57,072 bases of DNA from a virus: the IMG/VR virus record IMGVR_UViG_3300044716_000998, positions 1 through 57,072 of that record, one strand, 5' to 3'. Shown in pieces: positions 26,946-34,262 of the stretch. The position numbers and the translations under genes are program-made. Within the stretch, counting starts at the first letter, position 1, and each line of letters begins with the position of its first letter. The notes beneath the pieces were generated by a model that did not search any database, was not told the DNA's origin, and was given only the letters and a program-made list of their open reading frames with translations.

Positions 26946-27245
26946 ATGGGAGAAAAAACAGGTTTTACAGGAAAATTAATTTATGATTTTCCAACAGAAA
27001 AAAGTACTGAGGTTTTAATTGAGGATATAGGTTGGATGAGAGTAACTTGTAGAACATTTAGAAGTTATAATGCTCCTCGTCGCATAATATATTGGGAAAA
27101 TGGAGAACAAACCATAAAAGACTATGAAGGACCTGTATATTTATACATGACCAACAAGATTGTTTTAGATCCTACTGAACCCGGTATACAATATGTAGAT
27201 AATATACAACCTGAGTCAAAACCTAGAAAATATGAAGAATTCTAA
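26946..27245 (+). CDS. Small hypothetical protein (99 aa)
   Basis: This 99-residue protein is beta-rich with several aromatic residues (GWMRVTCRTFRSY, RIIYWENGEQTIKDY) and an acidic, disordered C-terminus. I do not recognise the family. It is tightly linked to the gene before it and overlaps a 44-residue basic ORF at its 3' end. Confidence 0.6.
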   Translation: MGEKTGFTGKLIYDFPTEKSTEVLIEDIGWMRVTCRTFRSYNAPRRIIYWENGEQTIKDYEGPVYLYMTNKIVLDPTEPGIQYVDNIQPESKPRKYEEF

Positions 27246-27366
27246 TCAGATAAATGGGTTAAATGTTAGACACGTCGCGCAAATTGTACGTAGAAACATG
27301 ATTACTAGAACTAAACCATCAGGTAAATTATATTCTCGAAAAAATTTTAAATTAAATTTGGATTAA
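27232..27366 (+). CDS. Very small basic protein (44 aa)
   Basis: An ATG at 27232, inside the end of the preceding gene, opens a 44-codon frame ending at TAA 27364-27366. The peptide is strongly basic (RHVAQIVRRNMITRTKPSGK, then KNFKLNLD). Overlap by 14 bases in the +1 frame is like the coupled starts elsewhere in this genome, and it fills an otherwise empty 165-base gap. The strong positive charge suggests nucleic acid or protein binding. It could be a chance frame. Confidence 0.45.
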   Translation: MKNSNQINGLNVRHVAQIVRRNMITRTKPSGKLYSRKNFKLNLD

Positions 27367-27388
27367 TCCAAAATATCACTTATATTTA
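27357..27388 (+). promoter_or_regulatory. Host-type promoter upstream of membrane-protein genes
   Basis: TTTG at 27357-27360, 20 bases, TATATTTA at 27381-27388, continuing as TATATTTATA so it also resembles the late-type box. The ATG is 22 bases downstream at 27411. A dual early/late role is possible, which would suit lysis genes. Confidence 0.6.
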
Positions 27389-27410
27389 TAGTAAATTAAA
27401 AATAAAAATT

Positions 27411-27686
27411 ATGTTAACAGTTTTCACAATTTCAACAATAGTATTAGCTATTGCTATCGTTTTCGTACTTATGAAAAACGCATCTCTTAAGAACCAAAAT
27501 GAATATATTTGGTCACAATTAGAATTAATAGAAGCAGAATTAGATGTTGCGACTATAATCAACAAATCTCTTAAAGAGGAACTTAGTCAAACAGCCAAGC
27601 CAGTAGAAGTAAAAAAGAAATCACCTTCTAAGAAAAAATACTATCCTAGAAAACCTAAAAATACAGAAACTAAGCCAAATGCTTAA
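27411..27686 (+). CDS. Small membrane protein with basic cytoplasmic or periplasmic tail
   Basis: The 91-residue product has one N-terminal transmembrane segment (about residues 2-20, FTISTIVLAIAIVFVLM), a helical middle, and a very basic proline/lysine tail (KKKSPSKKKYYPRKPK). It lies just before the two spanin-like genes and overlaps the next by 8 bases, so a lysis-related role (holin-like or regulator) is possible. Holins usually have a shorter charged tail; a membrane anchor for another role cannot be excluded. Confidence 0.5.
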   Translation: MLTVFTISTIVLAIAIVFVLMKNASLKNQNEYIWSQLELIEAELDVATIINKSLKEELSQTAKPVEVKKKSPSKKKYYPRKPKNTETKPNA

Positions 27687-27999
27687 ACGATTTATCAAAC
27701 ACCCAGCTACACCTTGGTTACTAGTTGTATTACTATCATCATCATTAGTAATATCTCATCTAACATCAAAACCAAGACCAGTTAATGTTCCAATTGATAA
27801 TCGTATTGATAGTTTACAACATATTGCTGACTCATTAAATTTATCATATATTAAGTTAAAACATGATTATGATAGTGCTCAAGCCAATGTAAAAACAGAA
27901 ATTCAATATATCCAAATAAAAAATGCTAAAGATATTTCTAACATCCATAACTATACTACTGATCAGTGTGACAGTATGTGGTCAACACTTAACCCCTAA
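27679..27999 (+). CDS. Membrane-anchored coiled-coil protein (i-spanin-like)
   Basis: The 106-residue protein has an N-terminal anchor (PWLLVVLLSSSLVISHL, about residues 12-28) followed by a hydrophilic, heptad-like region (IDSLQHIADSLNLSYIKLKH). This is the layout of phage Rz-type inner-membrane spanins, which join the inner and outer membranes at the end of lysis. The next gene starts within it in a different frame (77-base overlap), similar to nested Rz/Rz1 pairs. No sequence-level family match was recognised. Confidence 0.5.
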   Translation: MLKRFIKHPATPWLLVVLLSSSLVISHLTSKPRPVNVPIDNRIDSLQHIADSLNLSYIKLKHDYDSAQANVKTEIQYIQIKNAKDISNIHNYTTDQCDSMWSTLNP

Positions 28000-28375
28000 A
28001 CGTATTGTTTTTAGTGGTGACACTGGTATTTTCTTTTCTCATAAACAAGAAATTGAATTATTAGTAAAATTCAAACAGTTTGAAGGATGTAAGCTTGAAA
28101 AAGCAAAATGGGAAAAATATGCTACGGATGCTGACCTACAAATAGCTAGAGAAAGAATAGCGTATGATGCTTTAAATAAAGAATATAATAGTTTACTATA
28201 TGTAGCTAAAGATTTTCAAGATAAATATAACAATGAATATACAGCTCATGAAAATACTAAAGTTAAATTAAGTGAAGCAGACAATATTAAAAACAAATGG
28301 GTTAAAGCAACTTTTACAACAGGTGGGATTGGATTAATAATCATAGCACCTTTAGTTTATTTATTAGTACATTAA
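27923..28375 (+). CDS. Candidate u-spanin-like lipoprotein with C-terminal membrane segment
   Basis: The 150-residue protein begins with a signal-like segment (LKIFLTSITILLISVTV) ending at Cys19-Gly, a relaxed lipobox. A long charged helical region follows, and a C-terminal hydrophobic segment (GGIGLIIIAPLVYLLV) ends the protein. Outer-membrane lipoprotein at one end and inner-membrane anchor at the other is the architecture of unimolecular spanins such as T1 gp11. Its start lies 77 bases inside the preceding gene. If Cys19 is not lipidated it would be an ordinary bitopic or secreted protein. Confidence 0.5.
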   Translation: MLKIFLTSITILLISVTVCGQHLTPKRIVFSGDTGIFFSHKQEIELLVKFKQFEGCKLEKAKWEKYATDADLQIARERIAYDALNKEYNSLLYVAKDFQDKYNNEYTAHENTKVKLSEADNIKNKWVKATFTTGGIGLIIIAPLVYLLVH

Positions 28376-28378
28376 GTA

Positions 28379-28594
28379 ATGAAAGAATTGTTTTTTTATA
28401 ATGGTAATGTCTATTTAGTTTTGAGAAAGTTAAATCTTAGCTATATTATAGATAGACATAATAATATTAATGAAGAGTTATTAAAAATCTGGAAAGAATA
28501 TATGGGGGCAGATCATGTATTAAAAACTGCTACTCATTTCTTATTATGTGAGACAGTCACAGAACCAGAATGGTCTGAAATAGAAGAAGTATGA
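28379..28594 (+). CDS. Small hypothetical protein (71 aa)
   Basis: The 71-residue product is mostly helical (INEELLKIWKEYMGADHVLK) with an acidic end. No motif is recognised. It starts three bases after the spanin-like gene and its end overlaps the next ORF by 4 bases, so it is probably cotranscribed. Confidence 0.55.
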   Translation: MKELFFYNGNVYLVLRKLNLSYIIDRHNNINEELLKIWKEYMGADHVLKTATHFLLCETVTEPEWSEIEEV

Positions 28595-28884
28595 AAATAG
28601 GATCAGTTGTAGAATGTATCAATGCCGCTTTTAATGAAAGGCAAAAAGAATTAATTGTGTTTTTACCAGACAAAGGAAAGTTTTATATGGTACGATCCAT
28701 AGAAGAACATTCTAGTAATAAAACTGGGATTCGCTTAGAAGAAATTGTAAATCCTCCATCAGTAGTAATAAATAATGTTCATATAGAACCTACATTTGAT
28801 ATAGAGAGATTTAGAGAAGTAGAAGGATTAGATGATCTAGTTATAGAGATGATCGAAGAAAGTATCTGTGAATTTACCAAATAA
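28591..28884 (+). CDS. Small hypothetical protein (97 aa), SH3-like barrel suspected
   Basis: The 97-residue sequence starts MKIGSVVECINA and has KGKFYMVRSIEEH, RLEEIVNPP and FDIERFREVEG. This pattern is common in small phage proteins predicted as short beta barrels, but I do not know a function. It lies directly before the DNA-modification operon, 8 bases from the DpdA-like gene. Confidence 0.55.
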   Translation: MKIGSVVECINAAFNERQKELIVFLPDKGKFYMVRSIEEHSSNKTGIRLEEIVNPPSVVINNVHIEPTFDIERFREVEGLDDLVIEMIEESICEFTK

Positions 28885-28892
28885 TAAAATCT

Positions 28893-29702
28893 ATGTTTAA
28901 ACCAAAAGTATCCCATGAAGTACCTTTATGTCTTCTAGAACGAAGTAAACAATTTAATAATTATGATTATTGTTTACCTCATTTATTAGACCAAAATGAA
29001 GAGTATAAAGAGTATTTTCTCCAATCTAGTAAAGAAGGTCGTTACATTATAATGGATAATAGTCTCCATGAACTAGGAACACCATATTCAGAAGATAGAT
29101 TATTGTATTGGTTAGAAAAACTTCAACCTGATGAATTTATAGTTCCTGATCATTGGCAAGACAAAGACAAAACACTTAGAAGTGCGGATGAATGGATTCA
29201 AAAAGAATATGATTATCCAAATACTAAATTTGTAGCAGTTGTTCAAGCAAATAATCTTATGGAAGGTTTAGAATGTTTTAATACATTAAAAAACTCTTTA
29301 GGTTATAAAAAAATAGCAATTTCATATGGTGCAAGTTGGTATAATGATTTATCATTACATCCTGATCCAAATTTTGCTAAAATGATGGGTCGTATTTCGT
29401 TTGTAAAAACATTAGTAGATGATTATTCATTAAATGAACCATGGCAAGAAGTTAAATTACATTTATTAGGTTGTCAATTACCTCAAGAATTTGGTTATTA
29501 TCACCATTTAAGTTGCATTGAAACGATAGATACATCAAATCCAATTTTGGCCGGTATAGATAATATGCCTTATCAAAGTTATGGTTTAACATTAAAACCA
29601 AAAACTAGAATAGATGATATAATAGATGTACATCCTTATGATTTAAATTTGGCTTTAATATTAAATAACATAGATTTATTCCGTAAAATAAACAACATAT
29701 GA
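28893..29702 (+). CDS. dpdA: DpdA-like 7-deazaguanine DNA transglycosylase
   Basis: The 269-residue protein resembles phage members of the tRNA-guanine transglycosylase superfamily that exchange guanine in DNA for a 7-deazaguanine. Supporting segments are MDNSLHELG (about 52), IVPDHWQDKDKT (from 83; VPD...D is a TGT barrel motif), FVAVVQANN, HLLGCQLPQEFGYY and IETIDTSNP (209-217, with Asp213). It lacks the CxCxxC zinc motif of bacterial TGT and is shorter. Its stop overlaps queC by four bases, and queD, queE and folE follow, which is the strongest support. Which base is inserted cannot be read from sequence. Confidence 0.72.
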   Translation: MFKPKVSHEVPLCLLERSKQFNNYDYCLPHLLDQNEEYKEYFLQSSKEGRYIIMDNSLHELGTPYSEDRLLYWLEKLQPDEFIVPDHWQDKDKTLRSADEWIQKEYDYPNTKFVAVVQANNLMEGLECFNTLKNSLGYKKIAISYGASWYNDLSLHPDPNFAKMMGRISFVKTLVDDYSLNEPWQEVKLHLLGCQLPQEFGYYHHLSCIETIDTSNPILAGIDNMPYQSYGLTLKPKTRIDDIIDVHPYDLNLALILNNIDLFRKINNI

Positions 29703-30598
29703 AAAAACAAGCAGTTTTATCGTTAAGTGGAGGAATGGATAGTTCCACACTATTACTTCATCTACTAGCTAATAGTTATGAAGTCACAGCATTATCATTT
29801 GATTATGGACAAAAACATAATGTAGAATTAGAGCGTGCTAAAGATTTAGTTAATTATATTAATGAAAATCCTAGTCGAGTATTCCATCATGATCATGCTC
29901 CTAATGGATTTGAAGAAACATACCCATTAGTAAAACATCAAGTAATTAAACTAGATGGCTTATCTGAATTATTAAACTCAGCATTAGTTACTGGAGGTGA
30001 AGAAGTACCTGAAGGACATTATGCTGAAGAGAATATGAAAGCAACAGTAGTTCCGAATCGCAATAAGATTTTTAGTTCTATTATTCAAGCAGTTGCGTTG
30101 TCAATTGCTGAACAAAAAGATACTGATTGTGCTATTGCAATGGGAATACATGCTGGTGATCATGCTATTTATCCTGACTGTCGTCAAGAGTTTAGAGATG
30201 CTGATTTTGAAGCATTTAAAGCAGGTAATTGGGGTGCTGAAAAAGTATATTATTATACACCTTACCTTGATAATAATAAGGCTGGTATTTTAGTAGATGG
30301 AGATGACTGCTGTGAGCAATTAGGTCTTAATTTTAACACAGTATATTCCTTCACCAACACATCTTACAAACCAATTTATATCCCTTACCCTGAAAGCACA
30401 TCTAGAGTAGAAGAAGTATATAGAACTAAATGGGGAGAATGGTACTCAGATTACAAATCAGCATCATCAGTAGAACGAGTTGAAGCATTTATGAGACTTG
30501 GAAAAGTAGATCCAGTTGGCTATGCTGATGAGACAGGTCCTGTAAGTTGGGAAACAGTAGTTAAACATGTAGAACAAATATTAGAAAATCATGAGTAA
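29699..30598 (+). CDS. queC: 7-cyano-7-deazaguanine synthase (QueC), zinc ligands missing
   Basis: QueC turns CDG into preQ0 using ATP and ammonia. The PP-loop SLSGGMDSS (residues 8-16) is intact, and FDYGQKHNVELERAKDL and the VPNRNKIFSSI segment match QueC. The C-terminal zinc site is lost. The position of the usual WSCY reads YSFT, and the usual CGxCxSCxERxEAF reads DYKSASSVERVEAF, so all four cysteines are replaced. The protein is somewhat long (299 residues versus about 230). It sits between the DpdA-like gene and a thioredoxin-like gene. Confidence 0.88.
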   Translation: MKKQAVLSLSGGMDSSTLLLHLLANSYEVTALSFDYGQKHNVELERAKDLVNYINENPSRVFHHDHAPNGFEETYPLVKHQVIKLDGLSELLNSALVTGGEEVPEGHYAEENMKATVVPNRNKIFSSIIQAVALSIAEQKDTDCAIAMGIHAGDHAIYPDCRQEFRDADFEAFKAGNWGAEKVYYYTPYLDNNKAGILVDGDDCCEQLGLNFNTVYSFTNTSYKPIYIPYPESTSRVEEVYRTKWGEWYSDYKSASSVERVEAFMRLGKVDPVGYADETGPVSWETVVKHVEQILENHE

Positions 30599-30845
30599 AT
30601 CAATTTATTATTATAGTGCTGAATGGTGTGAGCCATGTAAAGCATTAGGCCCAACTATGGAGCAAATAGCAAAACAAATCCCAGTACAAAAACGAAATGT
30701 AGACTATACTGATCCTGCTATCATAGCAGAAGCGAAAGTTAGAAGTGTTCCTACAGTTGTATTGATGGAAAATGGAAGAGAACTTAAACGCTTTACAGGA
30801 AACAGATCGTTTAGTGAAATCATTAATTGGTTAAATGAAGGATAA
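30591..30845 (+). CDS. Thioredoxin-like protein 1
   Basis: The 84-residue minimal thioredoxin fold has the redox motif WCEPCK (Cys13, Cys16) and the cis-proline segment RSVPTVVLMENG. It overlaps queC by 8 bases and precedes queD by one base. Phage thioredoxin/glutaredoxin proteins usually reduce ribonucleotide reductase, and NrdA here keeps its C-terminal shuttle cysteines. Its place within the que operon hints at another or additional client. Confidence 0.85.
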   Translation: MSKSIYYYSAEWCEPCKALGPTMEQIAKQIPVQKRNVDYTDPAIIAEAKVRSVPTVVLMENGRELKRFTGNRSFSEIINWLNEG

Positions 30846-30846
30846 T

Positions 30847-31329
30847 ATGGCAACAAGATATGTATCAACTAAATTATTCGAGAATTACTCAGTAGCAATT
30901 CGACAATATAAAGCAGCACACTCACATTGCCAGTTATTACACGGTTATGCTTTAAAATTTAAAGTATGGTTTGCATCTAACGAACCTAATATTGATGAAC
31001 AGTTAGATGATATGAATTGGATTGTTGATTATGGTGGATTTAAAACACCACCTAAAGGTAATGGTTTAAAAGATTGGATGGATCATATGTGGGATCATAC
31101 AACATTAATTCAAGCTGATGATCCGTATCGTGATTTGTTTGAACAAATGCAAATGGAAGGTCTATGTAAAGTACATTTCTTAGAAAAGATGGGTGCTGAA
31201 AGTAATGCTCGTTTAGTATATGAACACTTTAATGAAGTATTATCTAAAACAGACGCAGGTCGTTGCAAGTGTATTAAAGTAGAGTGTTTTGAAAATGATA
31301 ATAATAGCTCAATTTACGAGGAAATATGA
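30847..31329 (+). CDS. queD: 6-carboxytetrahydropterin synthase (QueD)
   Basis: QueD makes carboxy-tetrahydropterin, the second step from GTP to preQ0. The protein shows FENYSVAIRQYKAAHSHCQLL followed by HGYALKFKV, which corresponds to the zinc-binding AAH...HGH region, with Tyr at the usual third-His position. DDMNWIVDYGGFK matches the catalytic D-F segment, and DHTTLI, ESNARLVYEHF and CIKVECFEND match the C-terminal part. ATG 30847 was chosen because it follows the thioredoxin stop by one base; an in-frame ATG at 30835 would overlap it. The operon context makes the function secure even with the altered HGH. Confidence 0.83.
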   Translation: MATRYVSTKLFENYSVAIRQYKAAHSHCQLLHGYALKFKVWFASNEPNIDEQLDDMNWIVDYGGFKTPPKGNGLKDWMDHMWDHTTLIQADDPYRDLFEQMQMEGLCKVHFLEKMGAESNARLVYEHFNEVLSKTDAGRCKCIKVECFENDNNSSIYEEI

Positions 31330-32108
31330 AACCAGGAAGAATAGAAGATTATAATAAAAAATTACCTATTGTAGAGTTATATACAGCTGTACAATCTGAA
31401 GGTAGTAGAGCAGGTATGCCTACGGTAGTTATTAGAACTACAGGTTGTACTCACAGATGTTGGTTTGGTGAAGGTGGATGGTGTGATTCATGGTATACAA
31501 GTATTCATCCTGAAAAAGGAAAATATACATTTAATGATATTATAACTATTTATGACAATAACCCTCATATTAGAGAAATGATGTTAACAGGTGGTTCACC
31601 TACAATGCATCCTGATCTAGTAAACGAATTAACCCATTTAGCAGAAAAACGTGGCTTATTTATCACAATTGAAACAGAAGGTTCTCATTTCATTGAAACT
31701 GACTACCCTATTGGTCTTATATCTCTTAGCCCTAAGTTTAGTAACAGCATTCCTGCACTTGGGACTCTTACACCGCAAGGTAAAATTGCGGACCAAAAGA
31801 TGGTGGACCAACATAACAAACACCGTCTTGATAAAGAAACGATAAGAAAAACGTTAGAGTATCACCACGATTATCATTTCAAACCAGTTTGTAATCCTAT
31901 TGAAATGCCTGAGGCATGGGAGGAAATTGAAGCATTTAGAATTGAAATGGATATTTCAAAACGTAAGACTTGGTTAATGCCTCCTGGTGATACAAGAGAC
32001 GAGTTAATTAGAGTTTACCCAATGGTGATGGATTTTTGTAGAGATAACGGCTATAACTTTACAGGAAGAGAGCATATTATAGCCTTTGACACTAAAAGAG
32101 AAGTTTAA
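31326..32108 (+). CDS. queE: 7-carboxy-7-deazaguanine synthase (QueE), radical SAM
   Basis: QueE is the radical SAM enzyme converting carboxy-tetrahydropterin to CDG. The N-terminal VELYTAVQSEGSRAGMPTVVIR is the characteristic QueE start, followed by the cluster loop GCTHRCWFGEGGWCDSW. The three cysteines are Cys41, Cys45 and Cys53, i.e. CX3CX7C instead of the usual CX3CX2C. MLTGGSPTMHPDLV is the GGE-like SAM motif (here GGS), and ISLSPKFSNS and WLMPPGD are also QueE features. It overlaps queD by four bases (ATGA) and is followed by a second thioredoxin-like gene. Confidence 0.87.
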   Translation: MKPGRIEDYNKKLPIVELYTAVQSEGSRAGMPTVVIRTTGCTHRCWFGEGGWCDSWYTSIHPEKGKYTFNDIITIYDNNPHIREMMLTGGSPTMHPDLVNELTHLAEKRGLFITIETEGSHFIETDYPIGLISLSPKFSNSIPALGTLTPQGKIADQKMVDQHNKHRLDKETIRKTLEYHHDYHFKPVCNPIEMPEAWEEIEAFRIEMDISKRKTWLMPPGDTRDELIRVYPMVMDFCRDNGYNFTGREHIIAFDTKREV

Positions 32109-32109
32109 A

Positions 32110-32397
32110 ATGAATAAACAACTACTAAAAGAAATCCTTCAAGACAAGAACGATAGCTTTATACTTTTTTACTCAGAAGATTGTATCCATTGTGGTATAG
32201 CAAGACCTATAATCCAAGAGCATGCTGCTAAAAAGATGATACCAGTGCATAGAATTGAAGAAACCACTAACAATGGAGACATATTCAATATGTTTAATGT
32301 AGATTTTTATCCTACATTGGTGCATATAAAATCAGGTAGAGTTTTAAAGTATGTCGGTGTAGATGATATAGTACAAATGATTAAAAATAGTAAATAA
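32110..32397 (+). CDS. Thioredoxin/glutaredoxin-like protein 2
   Basis: This 95-residue protein has the redox motif DCIHC (Cys25, Cys28) after a FILFYS strand, and a VDFYPTLVHIKSGRV cis-proline segment. ATG 32110 was chosen because it lies one base after the queE stop; an upstream TTG in frame would overlap queE. It shares its last base with the next gene start (TAATG). A second redox protein in the same operon is unusual and may serve a different client than the first. Confidence 0.8.
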   Translation: MNKQLLKEILQDKNDSFILFYSEDCIHCGIARPIIQEHAAKKMIPVHRIEETTNNGDIFNMFNVDFYPTLVHIKSGRVLKYVGVDDIVQMIKNSK

Positions 32398-32897
32398 TGC
32401 GACCTTTAATCTACTCAGAAAACATTAAAAACAGATGTTTTTCTATTGCTCATATAATAAACCAAAGACACCACGATACATCTGATCAAGTAGTATTTGC
32501 TTGTGTATTAAATGGAGGTTTTATGTTCTACACAGAACTTGTTAAAAACTTAAACTTTAATATAGAATGTGATTTTGTTCGAGTAAAAAGTTATATTGGT
32601 AAGAAAGAACAAGGTGATGTTGAAATTACTAAAGATTTAGAAACACCTATTAAAGATAAACATTTATATCTAGTTGATGACCTAATCGACTCAGGTAATA
32701 CTATGAAATATCTAATAGATTATATGAAAATTAAAGAACCTAAATCAATAACATTAGTTACATTATGTAAACGTAAAGATATTGAGTTCCCTAATCACAT
32801 TTATGGTTTTGAATTAAATGATGAATGGATTGTAGGAATGGGTTGCAATGATGAAAATGGTTTTAATAGAAATCTTACATCCATTTACTCAATCTAA
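32397..32897 (+). CDS. Phosphoribosyltransferase (HPRT-like)
   Basis: The 166-residue protein has the PRPP-binding signature LYLVDDLIDSGNTM (about residues 93-106), the VLNGGFMFYTELVKNL loop, and a FVRVKSYIGK flexible loop, which together resemble hypoxanthine-guanine phosphoribosyltransferases. It would make IMP or GMP from free base and PRPP. In this operon it could recycle guanine released when the transglycosylase exchanges bases, or handle 7-deazapurines; that is inference. It is followed by a host-type promoter for folE. Confidence 0.82.
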   Translation: MRPLIYSENIKNRCFSIAHIINQRHHDTSDQVVFACVLNGGFMFYTELVKNLNFNIECDFVRVKSYIGKKEQGDVEITKDLETPIKDKHLYLVDDLIDSGNTMKYLIDYMKIKEPKSITLVTLCKRKDIEFPNHIYGFELNDEWIVGMGCNDENGFNRNLTSIYSI

Positions 32898-32929
32898 TTT
32901 GGAAAAGTTAAAATTAATTGTTATATTTA
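32898..32929 (+). promoter_or_regulatory. Host-type promoter for folE
   Basis: TTTG at 32898-32901, 20 bases, TATATTTA at 32922-32929. The ATG at 32936 is only six bases after the -7 box, so the transcript is predicted to be leaderless or nearly so. Confidence 0.6.
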
Positions 32930-32935
32930 CACTAT

Positions 32936-33631
32936 ATGGAAAATAATAGAAGAAAATTTCACAACGATATTGAGTGTGTGAAAACAGGTTTAGCAAATGG
33001 TTCTGCCTTAGATCGTCCATTAACAGACGATGAAAAACAGCAAATGATTGAAGAAGCAACTGAACATTTTGGTAATTTCTTAACAGCATTAAAATGTGAT
33101 TGGCAAAATGATCCTAACTCTGCTGATACACCTCGTCGAGTAGCTAAAGCTTACGTTAATGATTTATGGGCCGGCCGATATAATGGATTTACTGATATTA
33201 CTTCATTCCCATCAGATGGATATGATGGTGTAATTATCGAACGTAATATCAATTTAACATCAATGTGCTCGCATCATCATCAAACAATTAGAGGTGTAGT
33301 TCATATTGGCTATATTGCAGGTGCTAAAGGTAGAGTAATTGGTTTATCTAAACTGAATCGTATTGTAGAACACTTTGGTCGTAGAGGTGCTATTCAAGAA
33401 CAATTAACAGCAGCTATTCACCAAGCAGTAAATAAGGTTTGTGAAGGTAACTTAGGTGTTATTGTAACTGTAGTTGCTACCCACAATTGTGTTAGTTGTA
33501 GAGGTATTAAACACCAAGGTGCTGCAATGGTTACTACTAAAGCATCAGGTGTGTTTATGGAAAACGATAATTTAGCACGTAAAGAATTTTTTGATTCACT
33601 TAAAATAAATAATGGTCATGTATCAATCTAA
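32936..33631 (+). CDS. folE: GTP cyclohydrolase I (FolE)
   Basis: FolE converts GTP to dihydroneopterin triphosphate, the entry step to preQ0 (and folate). Family motifs are clear: DTPRRVAKAYVNDLW, the zinc and active-site loop SMCSHHHQTIRGVVHIGYI, GLSKLNRIVEHFGRR, and THNCVSCRGIKH with the second zinc cysteine. The ATG at 32936 was chosen over an upstream TTG since it follows the promoter. The length (231 residues) fits. Its 3' end overlaps the next gene by 20 bases. Confidence 0.93.
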   Translation: MENNRRKFHNDIECVKTGLANGSALDRPLTDDEKQQMIEEATEHFGNFLTALKCDWQNDPNSADTPRRVAKAYVNDLWAGRYNGFTDITSFPSDGYDGVIIERNINLTSMCSHHHQTIRGVVHIGYIAGAKGRVIGLSKLNRIVEHFGRRGAIQEQLTAAIHQAVNKVCEGNLGVIVTVVATHNCVSCRGIKHQGAAMVTTKASGVFMENDNLARKEFFDSLKINNGHVSI

Positions 33632-34244
33632 ATTAGAAGAAAAACAAGCAGAACTTATTGAACTATTAACAACACAAGTTGCTGATTTATCTATGATGTC
33701 TAAAATTGAATTTGGAGATGATGTTGTTAAAAAATGGAACAGACTATCAAATGAAATTAATAGTATAAAAGAAAATTATGTTCCGTTTGTTAGCGAAGTA
33801 GAAGAATTTAACGCTACAATGGGTAAACCAAACAATTATGAACCTACTATTCCATCTAAAGATGAATGGATGTTTGTTTATAATTTTATATTAGAAGAAC
33901 TAGAAGAATATAAAGACGCATGCGAAACAGGAAACATCGTAGAGGTTTTAGACGCATTATGCGATATTACCTACGTGTCTTTAGGAAACGGGGCTATGTT
34001 GCACGGTTTAAAAGACCAAATTCTACCCGCTTACTTAGAGGTGCAAGCAAGTAATATGTCTAAAGCTTGTAAAACAGAAGAAGAAGCTAACTTCACTGTT
34101 AAACTTAGAGAACAAGAACAAGGAGAGAGTTGCCATTACGAAAAACAAGGCGACTATTATATAGTATATCGTTCTCGAGATCGTAAAGTAATGAAATCAG
34201 TAAACTATTTCCGCCCAAATTTAAAACAATTTTTAAATAAATAG
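33612..34244 (+). CDS. MazG/PRA-PH-like nucleotide pyrophosphohydrolase
   Basis: The 210-residue protein contains an all-alpha NTP pyrophosphatase domain: EELEEYKDACETGNIVEVLD then ALCDITYVSLGNG (about residues 94-126), with the EExxE...ExxD metal-binding layout of MazG and phosphoribosyl-ATP pyrophosphohydrolases. It could sanitise nucleotide pools or hydrolyse a modified nucleotide. A helical N-terminal extension (1-70) and a basic C-terminal region (YRSRDRKVMKSV) flank it. It starts within the end of folE; ATG 33612 or 33618 is possible. Confidence 0.7.
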   Translation: MVMYQSKLEEKQAELIELLTTQVADLSMMSKIEFGDDVVKKWNRLSNEINSIKENYVPFVSEVEEFNATMGKPNNYEPTIPSKDEWMFVYNFILEELEEYKDACETGNIVEVLDALCDITYVSLGNGAMLHGLKDQILPAYLEVQASNMSKACKTEEEANFTVKLREQEQGESCHYEKQGDYYIVYRSRDRKVMKSVNYFRPNLKQFLNK

Positions 34245-34262
34245 TTTTTTTTAGTGCCATGT

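Noticed and set aside
30093-30293. Overlapping + strand ORF inside queC
   Set aside because: It is an alternative frame within a well-supported gene, with leucine/isoleucine-rich low-complexity translation and no start signal. The same applies to 31651-31845 in queE and 50374-50586 in the glycosyltransferase.
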